From Halomonas sp. (GTDB taxonomy: Bacteria > Pseudomonadota > Gammaproteobacteria > Pseudomonadales > Halomonadaceae), in NCBI RefSeq assembly GCF_030457605.1, contig NZ_JAKDUR010000005.1, positions 1 to 64,000 on the forward strand: DNA of 64,000 nt, in the 5' to 3' direction. The notes under the pieces are model-generated. The model was given only the letters and a program-made list of their open reading frames with translations. It did no database searches and was not told the DNA's origin. A program made the position numbers and the translations under genes. Position 1 is the first letter of the stretch. Every line of letters starts with the position of its first letter. Below, in pieces: positions 46,769 through 55,809 of this stretch.

Positions 46769-47272
46769 TTACGCCGCCTCTTCTTCTTTCTGGACGCGCA
46801 GGGCATCCAGCGTACGAACCAGCTTGCCAGCGGAAGCTTCTTTCATGACCGACATCAACTGGGCGATTGCCTCGTCGTAGGTCGGCAGACTTGCCAGACG
46901 GTCAATGTCGGCAGCCGGAATCAGCTCACCTTCGTAGGCCAGCGCCTTGACTTCGAAATCCGGTGCGGCTTTGATGAAATCCTTGAACAGACGCGCAGCA
47001 GCGCCGGGATGTTCATTGGAAAAAGCCAGCAGGGTCGGACCTACAAACGTCTCGTTCAGGCACTCCCACTGAGTACCTGTCAGGGCGCGGCGTGCCAGGG
47101 TGTTGCGCACAACACGGATCTGGACGCCATTCTCGCGGGCCTGCTTGCGCAGGTCGGTCATCTTGTCGACCGCAACGCCACGAGAATCGGCAACAACGAC
47201 GGAGAGTGCGTCCTTGGCCGCTTCACTGACTTCGGCAACAATCGCTTTCTTGCCTTCAAGTGCTAGTGGCAC
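46769..47272 (-). CDS. rplJ: 50S ribosomal protein L10
   Basis: Stalk base protein, and in E. coli the repressor of its own operon when bound to L12, 167 residues. The start is taken as GTG 47272 ([20 protein letters not shown]) because GGAG lies 8 bases upstream and the N-terminus then aligns with L10. An upstream ATG at 47323 would add 17 unrelated residues. [20 protein letters not shown] is the C-terminal helix that holds L12 dimers. Confidence 0.95.
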   Translation of the reverse strand: MPLALEGKKAIVAEVSEAAKDALSVVVADSRGVAVDKMTDLRKQARENGVQIRVVRNTLARRALTGTQWECLNETFVGPTLLAFSNEHPGAAARLFKDFIKAAPDFEVKALAYEGELIPAADIDRLASLPTYDEAIAQLMSVMKEASAGKLVRTLDALRVQKEEEAA

Positions 47273-47614
47273 AGTGATCACTCCTTCGTGCCGAAATCTG
47301 TCACCAGATTCCGGAGTTACCATCCCTTTCCGAACCCGAAGGTAGCGGAAAGCCGTATAGAGATGGTGCTCACCAGAAAGGACAACGCTACACGTTAGCG
47401 TGACGTTGCACTGGCTGGCAGCAACACCATCTGCGCAGGCGCTTGTGCATTAAGCCGTTTTTTCTACCCGGAAGCAGACAACGACACCTGCGGTCTTTGA
47501 CGGTGCACCGCATTCAGCACGGAGACCGCAAAGTTCTTGCTCATTAAAACTTCTTCCGGCACCCAGCCGGGCAACGCGCCTGGCCGGGTGCTTGTTCGGG
47601 CTTCACTGCCGGGC
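47273..47614 (-). promoter_or_regulatory. rplA-rplJ spacer: candidate L10 leader
   Basis: A 342-base stretch without a gene. Just past rplA, a strong imperfect hairpin lies at 47559-47591 (GCACCC/GGGTGC outer stem) with no U-tract. Nearer rplJ, GGTG-AG-CACC at about 47371-47380 could be part of the structure that L10-L12 binds. I cannot place a promoter here with confidence. The leader identity rests on position. Confidence 0.45.
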
Positions 47615-48307
47615 TTATACCAGCGCGGCGTGATCAATCGTCAGACCTGGCCCCATGGTGGTGGACAGCGTCATCTTCTTGAAGTAGATACCCTTGGACG
47701 TGCTCGGTTTGAGACGCTTCAGGTCAGCGACCAGCGCTTCGAGGTTACCCTTGATGGCAGTGGCGTCAAAATCAGCCTTGCCAAGCGTCGTGTGAATAAT
47801 GCCGTTCTTGTCGGTACGGAAACGTACCTGACCGGCCTTGGCGTTCTTGACCGCTGTGGCCACGTCCGGAGTAACCGTGCCGACCTTGGGGTTTGGCATC
47901 AGGCCGCGCGGACCCAGAATCTGACCCAGCTGGCCGACAACGCGCATGGCGTCGGGAGAGGCAACAACGACGTCAAAGTCGAGGTTGCCTTTCTTCACTT
48001 CCGCCGCCAGATCGTCCATACCGACGATGTCGGCACCGGCATCTTTAGCCGCCTGCTCGTTGGCACCCTGGGTAAAGACGGCGACACGCACGTCCTTGCC
48101 GGTACCATTGGGCATCACGGTGGCACCGCGCACGACCTGGTCGGATTTACGCGGATCAACGCCCAGGTTAACGGCGACATCCACGGACTCCTTGAAATTG
48201 ACGGTAGACAGCTCAGACAGCAGAGCTACCGCTTCATCAATGGAGTAGGTCTTGTTGGAATCGACTTTTGCGCGAATTTGCTGCGCACGCTTGGTTAGCT
48301 TCGCCAT
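47615..48307 (-). CDS. rplA: 50S ribosomal protein L1
   Basis: L1-stalk protein that handles E-site tRNA, and in E. coli the repressor of the L11 operon, 230 residues. [14 protein letters not shown] and the [15 protein letters not shown] signature are present. It is 2 bases after rplK, as expected for coupled translation. Confidence 0.98.
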   Translation of the reverse strand: MAKLTKRAQQIRAKVDSNKTYSIDEAVALLSELSTVNFKESVDVAVNLGVDPRKSDQVVRGATVMPNGTGKDVRVAVFTQGANEQAAKDAGADIVGMDDLAAEVKKGNLDFDVVVASPDAMRVVGQLGQILGPRGLMPNPKVGTVTPDVATAVKNAKAGQVRFRTDKNGIIHTTLGKADFDATAIKGNLEALVADLKRLKPSTSKGIYFKKMTLSTTMGPGLTIDHAALV

Positions 48308-48309
48308 GA

Positions 48310-48741
48310 TTACAGACCCTCCACGTTAAGACCCATGCTACGGGCGCTACCAGCAATGGTACGCACCGCGGCGTCGAGATCGGCAGCCGTCAAGTCAGGC
48401 TCCTTGGTCTGGGCAATCTCTTCGAGCTGTTCGCGGGTCACGCTTCCGACCTTGGTCTTGTTCGGCTCGCCCGAACCCGACTTGATGCCTGCGGCTTTTT
48501 TCAGCAGCACGGCAGCCGGCGGCGTTTTGGTAACAAACGTGAAGCTACGGTCAGAATAGACGGTAATCACTACAGGCGTCGGCAGGCCGGGCTCAATGTC
48601 TTGAGTCTCGGCGTTGAACGCCTTGCAGAATTCCATGATATTCACGCCGTGCTGACCCAGCGCGGGGCCCACGGGCGGACTCGGGTTGGCTTTACCTGCA
48701 GCAACCTGCAGCTTGATATAAGCCTGTACTTTCTTGGCCAT
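48310..48741 (-). CDS. rplK: 50S ribosomal protein L11
   Basis: GTPase-centre protein needed for RelA-dependent stringent response, 143 residues. The N-terminal thiostrepton-side domain ([20 protein letters not shown]) and the C-terminal rRNA-binding domain ([11 protein letters not shown] end) are complete. It follows nusG after a 116-base spacer with a large hairpin. Confidence 0.98.
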   Translation of the reverse strand: MAKKVQAYIKLQVAAGKANPSPPVGPALGQHGVNIMEFCKAFNAETQDIEPGLPTPVVITVYSDRSFTFVTKTPPAAVLLKKAAGIKSGSGEPNKTKVGSVTREQLEEIAQTKEPDLTAADLDAAVRTIAGSARSMGLNVEGL

Positions 48742-48787
48742 TTTCTACTCCAGATGGGTAATAACGCCTTGCGGCTTCCCGGTGACA

Positions 48788-48813
48788 GTAAACCGCCCTC
48801 AAGGGCGGTTTAC
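48788..48813 (-). terminator. Perfect hairpin between nusG and rplK
   Basis: On the minus strand an 11-bp perfect stem (GTAAACCGCCC with GGGCGGTTTAC) surrounds a TTGA loop. The bases after it (TGTCACC) are not a U-tract, so it is a weak terminator at best. It may act as an attenuator or RNA end-stabiliser between secE-nusG and the L11 genes. Confidence 0.55.
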
Positions 48814-48857
48814 ACGTTTAATCTGTTCAGCCGTGCCTGAGCTGATGAGCTTTTCGC

Positions 48858-49391
48858 CTACTCTTTTTCGACCTGGGCGAACTCAAGCTCAACCGGCGTA
48901 GCACGCCCAAAGATCAGCACACTGACCTGCAGACGGCTCTTCTCGTAGTTGACTTCCTCGACCACGCCGTTGAAGTCGGCGAAGGGGCCGTCGGTGACGC
49001 GCACGGACTGGCCCGGCTCGAACATGGTTTTCGGCCGCGGCTTGTCGGTGCCATCCTTCACCCGGCGCAGGATGGACTCTGCTTCGCGGGTGGTGATAGG
49101 CGCGGGCTTGTCCTTGGTGCCGCCGATAAACCCCATGACCCGGGGCGTTTCGTTGACCAGATGCCAGGTATCGTCGGCCATTTCCATCTCGACCAGCACA
49201 TAGCCGGGATAGAACTTGCGCTCGCTTTTACGGCGCTTGCCGTCACGCATCTCAACGACTTCTTCGGTCGGCACAAGAATCTCGCCAAAGCGGTCCTCAA
49301 CGCCATAAAGCTTCACACGCTCGGTCAGCGAACGCATGACATGCTTTTCAAAACCGGAATATGCGTGAACGACGTACCAACGCTTGGACAT
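48858..49391 (-). CDS. nusG: Transcription termination/antitermination factor NusG
   Basis: RNA polymerase clamp factor that also links to Rho and S10, 177 residues. The NGN domain begins [20 protein letters not shown]. The KOW domain (about 125-177) has [20 protein letters not shown]. It is 8 bases after secE, the usual pair. Confidence 0.98.
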   Translation of the reverse strand: MSKRWYVVHAYSGFEKHVMRSLTERVKLYGVEDRFGEILVPTEEVVEMRDGKRRKSERKFYPGYVLVEMEMADDTWHLVNETPRVMGFIGGTKDKPAPITTREAESILRRVKDGTDKPRPKTMFEPGQSVRVTDGPFADFNGVVEEVNYEKSRLQVSVLIFGRATPVELEFAQVEKE

Positions 49392-49399
49392 GAAAACTC

Positions 49400-49783
49400 C
49401 TAACCGATCACGCCGGACATCGCCCAGCCGAGAAGCGTATCAATTAACCACAGCAAAAGGCCAACCACCATGACGGCGACCAGCACAATTGCGGTTGTTT
49501 GCACGGTCTCTGCCCGCGTGGGCCAGACAACGCGCTGAATTTCTTTCCTGGACTCACGAGCCAGGGTGACCAGACTGCGCCCCCTGGTCGTGGTAAACGC
49601 AACCGCAGCGGCGAGCAGGCAAAAAACCACAACGCCCAGCACACGGTACAAAAGGCCAACACCGGAAAACCAGGTGTTACCTACCACTGCAACTGCCAAC
49701 AACGCGACTACCGCCACCCACTTGAGCCCGTCATGGCGCGTTTGTTGCACCTCGGCGCCATGTTTTACAGAATTAGGCTTCAT
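49400..49783 (-). CDS. secE: Preprotein translocase subunit SecE
   Basis: Clamp around SecY, 127 residues with three transmembrane helices (about 20-40, 45-67, 95-122), the long enterobacterial type. Start 49783 ([20 protein letters not shown]) is supported by GAGGAG upstream; an extension to 49885 would run through the tRNA-Trp 3' flank. The essential helix segment [20 protein letters not shown] is present. Confidence 0.95.
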   Translation of the reverse strand: MKPNSVKHGAEVQQTRHDGLKWVAVVALLAVAVVGNTWFSGVGLLYRVLGVVVFCLLAAAVAFTTTRGRSLVTLARESRKEIQRVVWPTRAETVQTTAIVLVAVMVVGLLLWLIDTLLGWAMSGVIG

Positions 49784-49855
49784 AAAAACGAGACTCCTCG
49801 GGAGTGCGGCAAACGATAAAGGAAATCTGGAAAGGCACGCCAACTTGGGGAAAGC

Positions 49856-49931
<76 letters not shown>

Positions 49932-49981
49932 GTATCGTTGCTGTTACGAAGTCGTTGCGACCCCGAGTAACAGCGGTCGTC

Positions 49982-50010
49982 ATACTAGCGGATAAACTTC
50001 CGCCTGACAA
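49982..50010 (-). promoter_or_regulatory. Promoter of tRNA-Trp-secE-nusG
   Basis: On the minus strand TTGTCA (50010-50005) and TAGTAT (49987-49982) are 17 bases apart. The predicted start near 49975 lies about 44 bases before the mature tRNA-Trp. It sits just past the terminator of the preceding tRNA operon. Confidence 0.8.
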
Positions 50011-50048
50011 CCCCTCTTCCCCACCGGCACAACACATACCGGCAGAGA

Positions 50049-50072
50049 CAAAAAAAGCGAGCCAGGCTCGCC
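50049..50072 (-). terminator. Terminator of the tRNA-Tyr-Gly-Thr operon
   Basis: On the minus strand GCGAGCC and GGCTCGC form a compact stem (50057-50071) followed by seven T residues. It begins 13 bases after the end of tRNA-Thr. Confidence 0.88.
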
Positions 50073-50084
50073 TTCCTTGCAATG

Positions 50085-50159
50085 TGGAGCTCATGGACGG
50101 AATTGAACCGTCGACCTCACCCTTACCAAGGGTGTGCTCTACCCCTGAGCTACATGAGC
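50085..50159 (-). tRNA. tRNA-Thr (anticodon GGT)
   Basis: A 75-base cloverleaf with encoded CCA. Acceptor GCTCATG pairs with CATGAGC, the anticodon loop is TTGGTAA, and the T-arm reads GGTTCAATTCC. Third gene of the tRNA operon. Confidence 0.97.
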
Positions 50160-50185
50160 GCAATTCTTGTAGCCGAGCGCAAAAC

Positions 50186-50259
<74 letters not shown>

Positions 50260-50307
50260 ACGACTTACACTGCCCGCCTGACAACTTATGGCTGTCAATC
50301 CAAAATC

Positions 50308-50391
<84 letters not shown>

Positions 50392-50405
50392 AACGTTGGC
50401 GGCGA

Positions 50406-50433
50406 ATTATACCACCCTCCAAAGCAATGTCAA
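50406..50433 (-). promoter_or_regulatory. Promoter of the tRNA-Tyr-Gly-Thr operon
   Basis: On the minus strand TTGACA (50433-50428) and TATAAT (50411-50406) are both perfect, 16 bases apart. The discriminator after the -10 (TCGCCGCC) is GC-rich, the mark of stringently controlled stable-RNA promoters. The start lies roughly 8 bases before mature tRNA-Tyr. Confidence 0.93.
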
Positions 50434-50541
50434 CCGGCTGCTACTAAAAAACGCAATAAAACGCGATTAAAAACAATACCATCAACATCCAGCCAACGCG
50501 TCGCGCTCGCTGCTTTCCGCCTTGGAACGCGCTGCATTCTG

Positions 50542-51381
50542 TCAAAGCAACATGGAGAATGCAAGGCCTGCGCGGATTTTTTCCAGCGCCAGCGTGCCAG
50601 GCACGCCAGGCGCCCCGGCCATCTTCCCGGCGCGCTCGGCCATGGTCAGCGGAAAGCAGGCCTCAAGCCCGCCGTAGACCATATCCGGCCAGACGGCATG
50701 GGGCACATGCATTCCCCGGGAAACCACTCGGGCATCGCCGCCGGTCAATAACAGCGGCAAGGCCACGCCGTGCTGGTCGCACACCTCACTATACATACGA
50801 TGCACCGCGCTGGTGGCAGCCATATAAATGCCATGATTGACCGCATCCACGGTAGAGCGCCCTGGTGTGAGCAGCGTATCCGCTTCGCCCTCGGGGTCAA
50901 TGGAGACGTTGCGCGTCCCCAGCTTGAGGCTCTCTTTCATCAGCCGCAATCCGGGGACAATATAGCCCCCAATGTGAGCGCCGCCGGGCAGCACAAAGTC
51001 CACGGTAATCGCGCTCCCGCAGTCTACCGCGCAGCAGCCGCCGGCCAGTTGATACCCGGCCAGAGCTCCCAGCCAGCGATCCACGCCCAGCCGCCACGGC
51101 TCACCGTAGCCGTTGGTTACGCCAAGCGCCTCCCGGGTAGAGCGTGCCACGTAAACCCGGGACACATCGCGGCGCAAAAGCTCCACGGTCTCCTCCAGCA
51201 CTGCGCGGCGCGCCACGCTTGAGATGCGCACCGCCTCGACGACGTCCAGGTCGGGAATGTCCGCCCCCGGACGCCACTCTTCCCGGGTCCAGACGGCCCC
51301 GCGGGAGCGGATTTCGCTACTTTCGGTGTCTTTCAGCCGCCATTTCGACAGCGTATTACCGATATCCAGGTCAAGAATCAT
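50542..51381 (-). CDS. coaX: Type III pantothenate kinase
   Basis: First step of coenzyme A synthesis in species lacking CoaA, 279 residues. The ASKHA-fold phosphate loop is DIGNTLSKWRL (6-16), with GVDRWLGALAGY and DCGSAITVDFV further on. Its ATG overlaps the birA stop (ATGA), as in many gammaproteobacteria. The enzyme usually needs a monovalent cation and resists CoA feedback. Confidence 0.94.
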   Translation of the reverse strand: MILDLDIGNTLSKWRLKDTESSEIRSRGAVWTREEWRPGADIPDLDVVEAVRISSVARRAVLEETVELLRRDVSRVYVARSTREALGVTNGYGEPWRLGVDRWLGALAGYQLAGGCCAVDCGSAITVDFVLPGGAHIGGYIVPGLRLMKESLKLGTRNVSIDPEGEADTLLTPGRSTVDAVNHGIYMAATSAVHRMYSEVCDQHGVALPLLLTGGDARVVSRGMHVPHAVWPDMVYGGLEACFPLTMAERAGKMAGAPGVPGTLALEKIRAGLAFSMLL

Positions 51382-52361
51382 GGCCGCCTGCGCACGCTGA
51401 TTTCACCGCCGGCCAGCCGCCGGTCGTGGCCGTCTTCACGCACCCAGAGATTACCACCGGCATCTGCCTCACCGGCCACCGCAGTACTGCGCGCATTACC
51501 CACCAACACGTCTACTGCCTGACCCGCGTAAGCATGGCGCTGATTCCATGCTGCCTGCCAGGCACCAAAACCGTGGGTTTCGAAAGTCGCCAGCATGCCC
51601 AAAAGCCCGGCCACCACGTCGGCAGCGAGCACGTTGCGGTCAATGTCGGGGCAAGCATCGGCAAGCATGGCGACCGGCTGGCCGATTTCCTCGCGCATGG
51701 CCATGGGCAGCGACAGGTTCATGCCCATGCCCATGACCACGTCACACGGCCCCGCCGCATCGCCGGTCACTTCCACCAGAATGCCGGCCAGCTTGGCAAG
51801 CGCTCCATCCGGCGTTGCCAGTAGAATATCGTTGGGCCACTTCAGCTGCGGCCGGGCGCCGTGATGCTCAAGTACCTGAGACACCACCACGCCCACCGCC
51901 AGGCTCAGTCCCTCAAGCGTGGCAACACCGCTGTCAAAGCGCCAACCAACCGAAAGCATCAGGCTTTGCCCCCAGGGCGTCACCCATGTGCGACCACGCC
52001 GCCCGCGCCCGGCGGTTTGCAGCTCGACAAAGCACACCTCGCCATGGCCGGCCCCCTGCCCGAAACGCTGGCGGATATATTCATTGCTCGACGGCAGCGT
52101 GTCTTCCACAAACAGCCGAGTAAGCCGACGCCGCGCCTCAGCGGGAAGGTGTGCCACAATGCGCGCACCGTCCAGCGGCGTCAGCGGTTGTACCAGGCGA
52201 TAGCCACGCCCCTTGACGGCCGCCAGCTCCACACCCATTGCTTCCAGCTTTTTCAGCTGTTTCCATACTGCCGCCCGGGAGATGCCCAGCGCCTGGCCCA
52301 GCTGCTCGCCGGAATGCACCCCGCCGTCGCTTAACAAACGCATCAGGTTGCCGATGGTCAT
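51378..52361 (-). CDS. birA: Biotin-protein ligase / biotin operon repressor BirA
   Basis: Attaches biotin to acetyl-CoA carboxylase and can repress bio genes, 327 residues. An N-terminal winged helix (1-60, GQALGISRAAVWKQLKKLEA) is present, so this is the bifunctional type. The ligase loop GRGRRGRTW (118-126) and the catalytic LKWPNDILL are intact, and the C-terminal SH3-like domain follows. Divergent from typA; the spacer 52362-52571 has no gene. Confidence 0.95.
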   Translation of the reverse strand: MTIGNLMRLLSDGGVHSGEQLGQALGISRAAVWKQLKKLEAMGVELAAVKGRGYRLVQPLTPLDGARIVAHLPAEARRRLTRLFVEDTLPSSNEYIRQRFGQGAGHGEVCFVELQTAGRGRRGRTWVTPWGQSLMLSVGWRFDSGVATLEGLSLAVGVVVSQVLEHHGARPQLKWPNDILLATPDGALAKLAGILVEVTGDAAGPCDVVMGMGMNLSLPMAMREEIGQPVAMLADACPDIDRNVLAADVVAGLLGMLATFETHGFGAWQAAWNQRHAYAGQAVDVLVGNARSTAVAGEADAGGNLWVREDGHDRRLAGGEISVRRRP

Positions 52362-52533
52362 GTGCCTGCCCCACCTGGGAAAACGGCTATCTTACCGGAT
52401 GCGTTGCAGCGGCGAAAAGCATCTTGCCCCCGACCTAAGTCGTGCCACCCTGAGCGCAACCCACCAGCACCGCCTGCGGGTCATATGCCTCACCGTTTAA
52501 ACACAGTGCTAGCCGCGACGCGCTTCCTCCCCC

Positions 52534-52539
52534 TATAAT
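52534..52539 (+). promoter_or_regulatory. Possible -10 element of typA
   Basis: TATAAT lies 33 bases before the typA GTG. No good -35 hexamer is visible at the proper distance, so the promoter is only partly supported. Confidence 0.45.
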
Positions 52540-52571
52540 GCTGCCCTATTTTTTTCAAGCAGGATCGCTTC

Positions 52572-54398
52572 GTGATCGAGAATCTTCGCAACATCGCCAT
52601 CATCGCCCACGTCGACCACGGTAAAACCACCCTGGTGGACAAACTCCTGAGTCAGTCCGGCACGCTTGACCGCAAGGCCGAAGGCCAGGAGCGGGTCATG
52701 GACTCCAACGACCAGGAAAAAGAGCGCGGCATTACCATCCTGGCCAAAAACACTGCCATTCAGTGGCAAAGCGACGCCGGCACCGACTACCACATCAACA
52801 TTGTGGACACCCCCGGACACGCGGATTTTGGCGGCGAAGTAGAGCGTGTTCTCTCGATGGTCGATTCGGTACTGCTGCTGGTGGATGCCGTTGACGGCCC
52901 CATGCCGCAAACCCGTTTTGTGACCCAGAAAGCCTTTGATAAGGGCCTCAAGCCCATTGTGGTGGTCAACAAGATCGACCGCCCCGGCGCGCGCCCGGAC
53001 TGGGTTATCGACCAGATCTTTGACCTGTTCGACAACCTCGGCGCCAGTGACGAACAGCTCGACTTCCCGATCATCTACTGCTCGGCGCTCAACGGCATTG
53101 CCGGCCCGGAGCCCGAGGAGCTGGCCGACGACATGTCGCCCATGTTCCATTCCATCGTGGATATTGTCGAGCCGCCCAAGGTGGAAGTTGACGGCCCCTT
53201 CCAGATGCAGATCTCGGCGCTCGACTACAACAGCTACGTCGGCGTTATCGGCCTTGGCCGCGTCACACGCGGCAGCGTCAAGCCCAACCAGCAGGTCACC
53301 GTGATCAGCAAGGAAGGCAAGGAGCGTAAAGGCAAGGTGGCTCAGGTCATGACCCACATGGGGCTGGATCGGGTGCAAACCGACGAGGCCACCGCCGGCG
53401 ATATTATCTGCATTACCGGCATCGAGAACCTGGCCATTTCCGACACGCTGTGTGACCCCGCCGCCGCCGAAGCGCTGCCGCCGCTATCGGTCGACGAGCC
53501 TACCGTGTCGATGACGTTCCAGGTCAACGATTCGCCGTTTGCCGGCAAGGAAGGCAAGTTCGTCACCAGCCGCAACATCAAGGATCGCCTCGAACAGGAG
53601 CTGATCCACAACGTGGCGCTGCGGGTGGAAGACGGCGAGACTCCGGAGAAATTCATCGTTTCCGGACGCGGCGAGCTGCACCTGTCGGTACTCATCGAGT
53701 CCATGCGCCGTGAAGGCTTCGAGCTGGCCGTGGGCCGCCCCGAAGTCATCATTCGCGAGATTGACGGCGAACAGCAGGAGCCCTACGAAGAAGTCATCAT
53801 CGACTGCGAAGAGCAGCACCAGGGTTCCATCATGGAGGAGCTCGGCTACCGCAAGGGCGAGATGACCAACATGAACCCTGACGGCAAGGGGCGCGTACGT
53901 CTGGACTTTTTGATCCCCGCGCGCGGGCTGATCGGTTTCCGTGGCCAGTTCATGACGCTGACCTCGGGCACCGGCATCCTCACCAGCCGCTTTGACCATT
54001 ACGGCGCACTCAAGCCCGATGCCGGCACCGAACGCCGCAACGGCGTACTGGTGTCCATGGCCACCGGCAAGGCCGTGGCCTATGCGCTGTTCACCCTGCA
54101 GGACCGCGGCAAGATGCTCGCCGAGCACGGCACCGAGGTTTACGAGGGCATGCTCATCGGCATCAACAACCGCGCTGACGACATGGCCGTCAACCCGACC
54201 AAGGCCAAGAAAGTCGACAACATGCGCGCCTCGGGCACCGATGAAAACCTCGTGCTGACGCCGCCGGTTCGCTTTACCCTTGAACAAGCCATCGAGTTCC
54301 TTGACGACGACGAGCTGGTAGAAGTCACACCCAGCAATATTCGTTTGCGCAAGAAGCACCTCACGGAAAACGAACGCAAGCGCGCCAGCAAGAAGTAA
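52572..54398 (+). CDS. typA: Ribosome-associated GTPase TypA/BipA
   Basis: Translational GTPase that assists large-subunit assembly and stress adaptation, 608 residues. The start is GTG at 52572 with AGGA upstream. G1 is [11 protein letters not shown]3 [17 protein letters not shown] and G4 [13 protein letters not shown]. The C-terminal TypA-specific domain includes [19 protein letters not shown] clear terminator follows. Confidence 0.97.
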   Translation: MIENLRNIAIIAHVDHGKTTLVDKLLSQSGTLDRKAEGQERVMDSNDQEKERGITILAKNTAIQWQSDAGTDYHINIVDTPGHADFGGEVERVLSMVDSVLLLVDAVDGPMPQTRFVTQKAFDKGLKPIVVVNKIDRPGARPDWVIDQIFDLFDNLGASDEQLDFPIIYCSALNGIAGPEPEELADDMSPMFHSIVDIVEPPKVEVDGPFQMQISALDYNSYVGVIGLGRVTRGSVKPNQQVTVISKEGKERKGKVAQVMTHMGLDRVQTDEATAGDIICITGIENLAISDTLCDPAAAEALPPLSVDEPTVSMTFQVNDSPFAGKEGKFVTSRNIKDRLEQELIHNVALRVEDGETPEKFIVSGRGELHLSVLIESMRREGFELAVGRPEVIIREIDGEQQEPYEEVIIDCEEQHQGSIMEELGYRKGEMTNMNPDGKGRVRLDFLIPARGLIGFRGQFMTLTSGTGILTSRFDHYGALKPDAGTERRNGVLVSMATGKAVAYALFTLQDRGKMLAEHGTEVYEGMLIGINNRADDMAVNPTKAKKVDNMRASGTDENLVLTPPVRFTLEQAIEFLDDDELVEVTPSNIRLRKKHLTENERKRASKK

Positions 54399-54433
54399 GC
54401 ACCAGCGGCTTATCTTCCGGCTCCTTGTGCTCC

Positions 54434-54460
54434 AACAGCCCGCCCTTGGCGGGCTGTTTT
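54434..54460 (+). terminator. Terminator of typA
   Basis: An 11-bp perfect stem (AACAGCCCGCC with GGCGGGCTGTT, loop CTT) followed by TTTTCG, 35 bases after the typA stop. Confidence 0.92.
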
Positions 54461-54479
54461 CGTTTCTGCCCTTACCTGC

Positions 54480-54716
54480 TTACCGTTTTACATCGTCCTC
54501 CCGGCGGCGCGCCCGTTCGCGCTGGGCGCGCTTGCGCCGGTAAAGCCTTGCCACGGCAACCCCCAGCGCGGCGGCCACCATCAGCCCAAGCGTGACACCC
54601 TGCCACGCCCGCGCGGCGTCACCCAGCACGGTTTCCAGCAGGATGATCACGATCAGCCCCGCCGCCTGAGAGCCGATCGCAAGCGCTCGCAAGGGGTCGT
54701 AGGTTGGCTGTGCCAT
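54480..54716 (-). CDS. Small membrane protein of unknown function
   Basis: A 78-residue protein with two hydrophobic helices (about 14-28 and 36-54) and a very basic C-terminal tail (LYRRKRAQRERARRREDD). Start 54716 is chosen because GGAGG precedes it; 19 further codons upstream lack a ribosome site. I do not recognise a family. It is convergent with typA and divergent from the TlpA-like gene. Confidence 0.6.
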   Translation of the reverse strand: MAQPTYDPLRALAIGSQAAGLIVIILLETVLGDAARAWQGVTLGLMVAAALGVAVARLYRRKRAQRERARRREDDVKR

Positions 54717-54852
54717 AAAGCGCCTCCGGTTGGCTATCCCATGATAAAGTCGCCCATTGTATCCGTTTACCACGCTTTACCGTATGCGCTCGACACGCAC
54801 CGGCCGGGTAAAAACGCGAGCTGACTGAAGGATTCCACGGGGTCAAACCATC

Positions 54853-55659
54853 ATGAATGCCATTGCGCTGGGGCCGGTGCTGATTTCGCTGCCGCGCCTT
54901 TACGCCCTGATCTGCGCCCTTTTGCTGCTGGCCGGCGCACGCTATTTTTCCGACCTGTCACCCACCGCGCGCAAGCGCTGGTTCAGCGGCGCAATCATCG
55001 CCTGGGTAGTGGCCGCACGACTGGGCCACGTCGCGCTTCACGCAGACAGCTACGCCACCGAACCGCTGGCCGCGCTCAAGCTCTGGCAGCCCGGCTATCA
55101 CGGCACCATCGGGCTGATCGGCGCACTGGGCTACAGCGCCGTAACGCTGCGCCACCGGCTGGCGGCCCTCATGCGGGTTGCGGTATTGCTGTTCGCCACC
55201 TTCGGACTGTGGCTGGGGCTAACGGTATTCTCGCCGCTGGGCGGCAGCGATGCCCAACGCACCCTGCCCGACATCACCCTGGACGACCTGGACGGCAACC
55301 CGGTGGCACTGGCCTCGCTGGCAGCAGGCGACGACACGCCGGTGATCGTCAACCTGTGGGCGACCTGGTGCCCACCGTGCCGGCGCGAAATGCCGCTGCT
55401 GGAAGAGTTCGGCCAGCGCGGCGATGTGCGCGTGGTGATCGTCAACCAGGGCGAGGACCTGCTGCCGGTGGTGCGCTATCTGGACAGTCAAGGCCTAAAC
55501 TTTGACACCGCCCTGCGCGACCCGCAGCAGCGGCTGATGACCGCGTTTGAAACGCCCGGGCTACCCACCACTCTGCTGCTTGACGCCCGGGGCCAGGTAC
55601 AGCAACGCCATGCCGGCGAGCTGACCCGGGCCACGCTGAATCGCTGGCTGGCCCACTGA
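54853..55659 (+). CDS. Membrane-anchored TlpA-like thiol reductase with Lgt-like N-terminus
   Basis: A 268-residue protein. The first 125 residues hold about four membrane helices and resemble the core of prolipoprotein diacylglyceryl transferase (AARLGHVALH at 54-63, then LKLWQPGYHGTIGLIG), but far shorter than the roughly 270-residue enzyme. Residues 135-268 are a periplasmic TlpA/ResA-like thioredoxin domain with W172-C173-P-P-C176 and the cis-proline motif GLPTTLLL. Probable role: reducing disulfides in the periplasm, for example for cytochrome maturation. Lgt activity is unlikely given the missing C-terminal half. Confidence 0.8.
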   Translation: MNAIALGPVLISLPRLYALICALLLLAGARYFSDLSPTARKRWFSGAIIAWVVAARLGHVALHADSYATEPLAALKLWQPGYHGTIGLIGALGYSAVTLRHRLAALMRVAVLLFATFGLWLGLTVFSPLGGSDAQRTLPDITLDDLDGNPVALASLAAGDDTPVIVNLWATWCPPCRREMPLLEEFGQRGDVRVVIVNQGEDLLPVVRYLDSQGLNFDTALRDPQQRLMTAFETPGLPTTLLLDARGQVQQRHAGELTRATLNRWLAH

Positions 55660-55809
55660 CATTCCATGTTTCAGCCGGCCCGCCCGGCTAAACCTTTCGT
55701 CGCACCTTAATCCTCCCGCCGCTTTGCGTTAGAATCCCCCGCCCTGAATGCGCCGCCGGTTTTCCTGCCGGCGGCGCCCGTCCCGATTTACTGCATCCTC
55801 CGAGGCACC

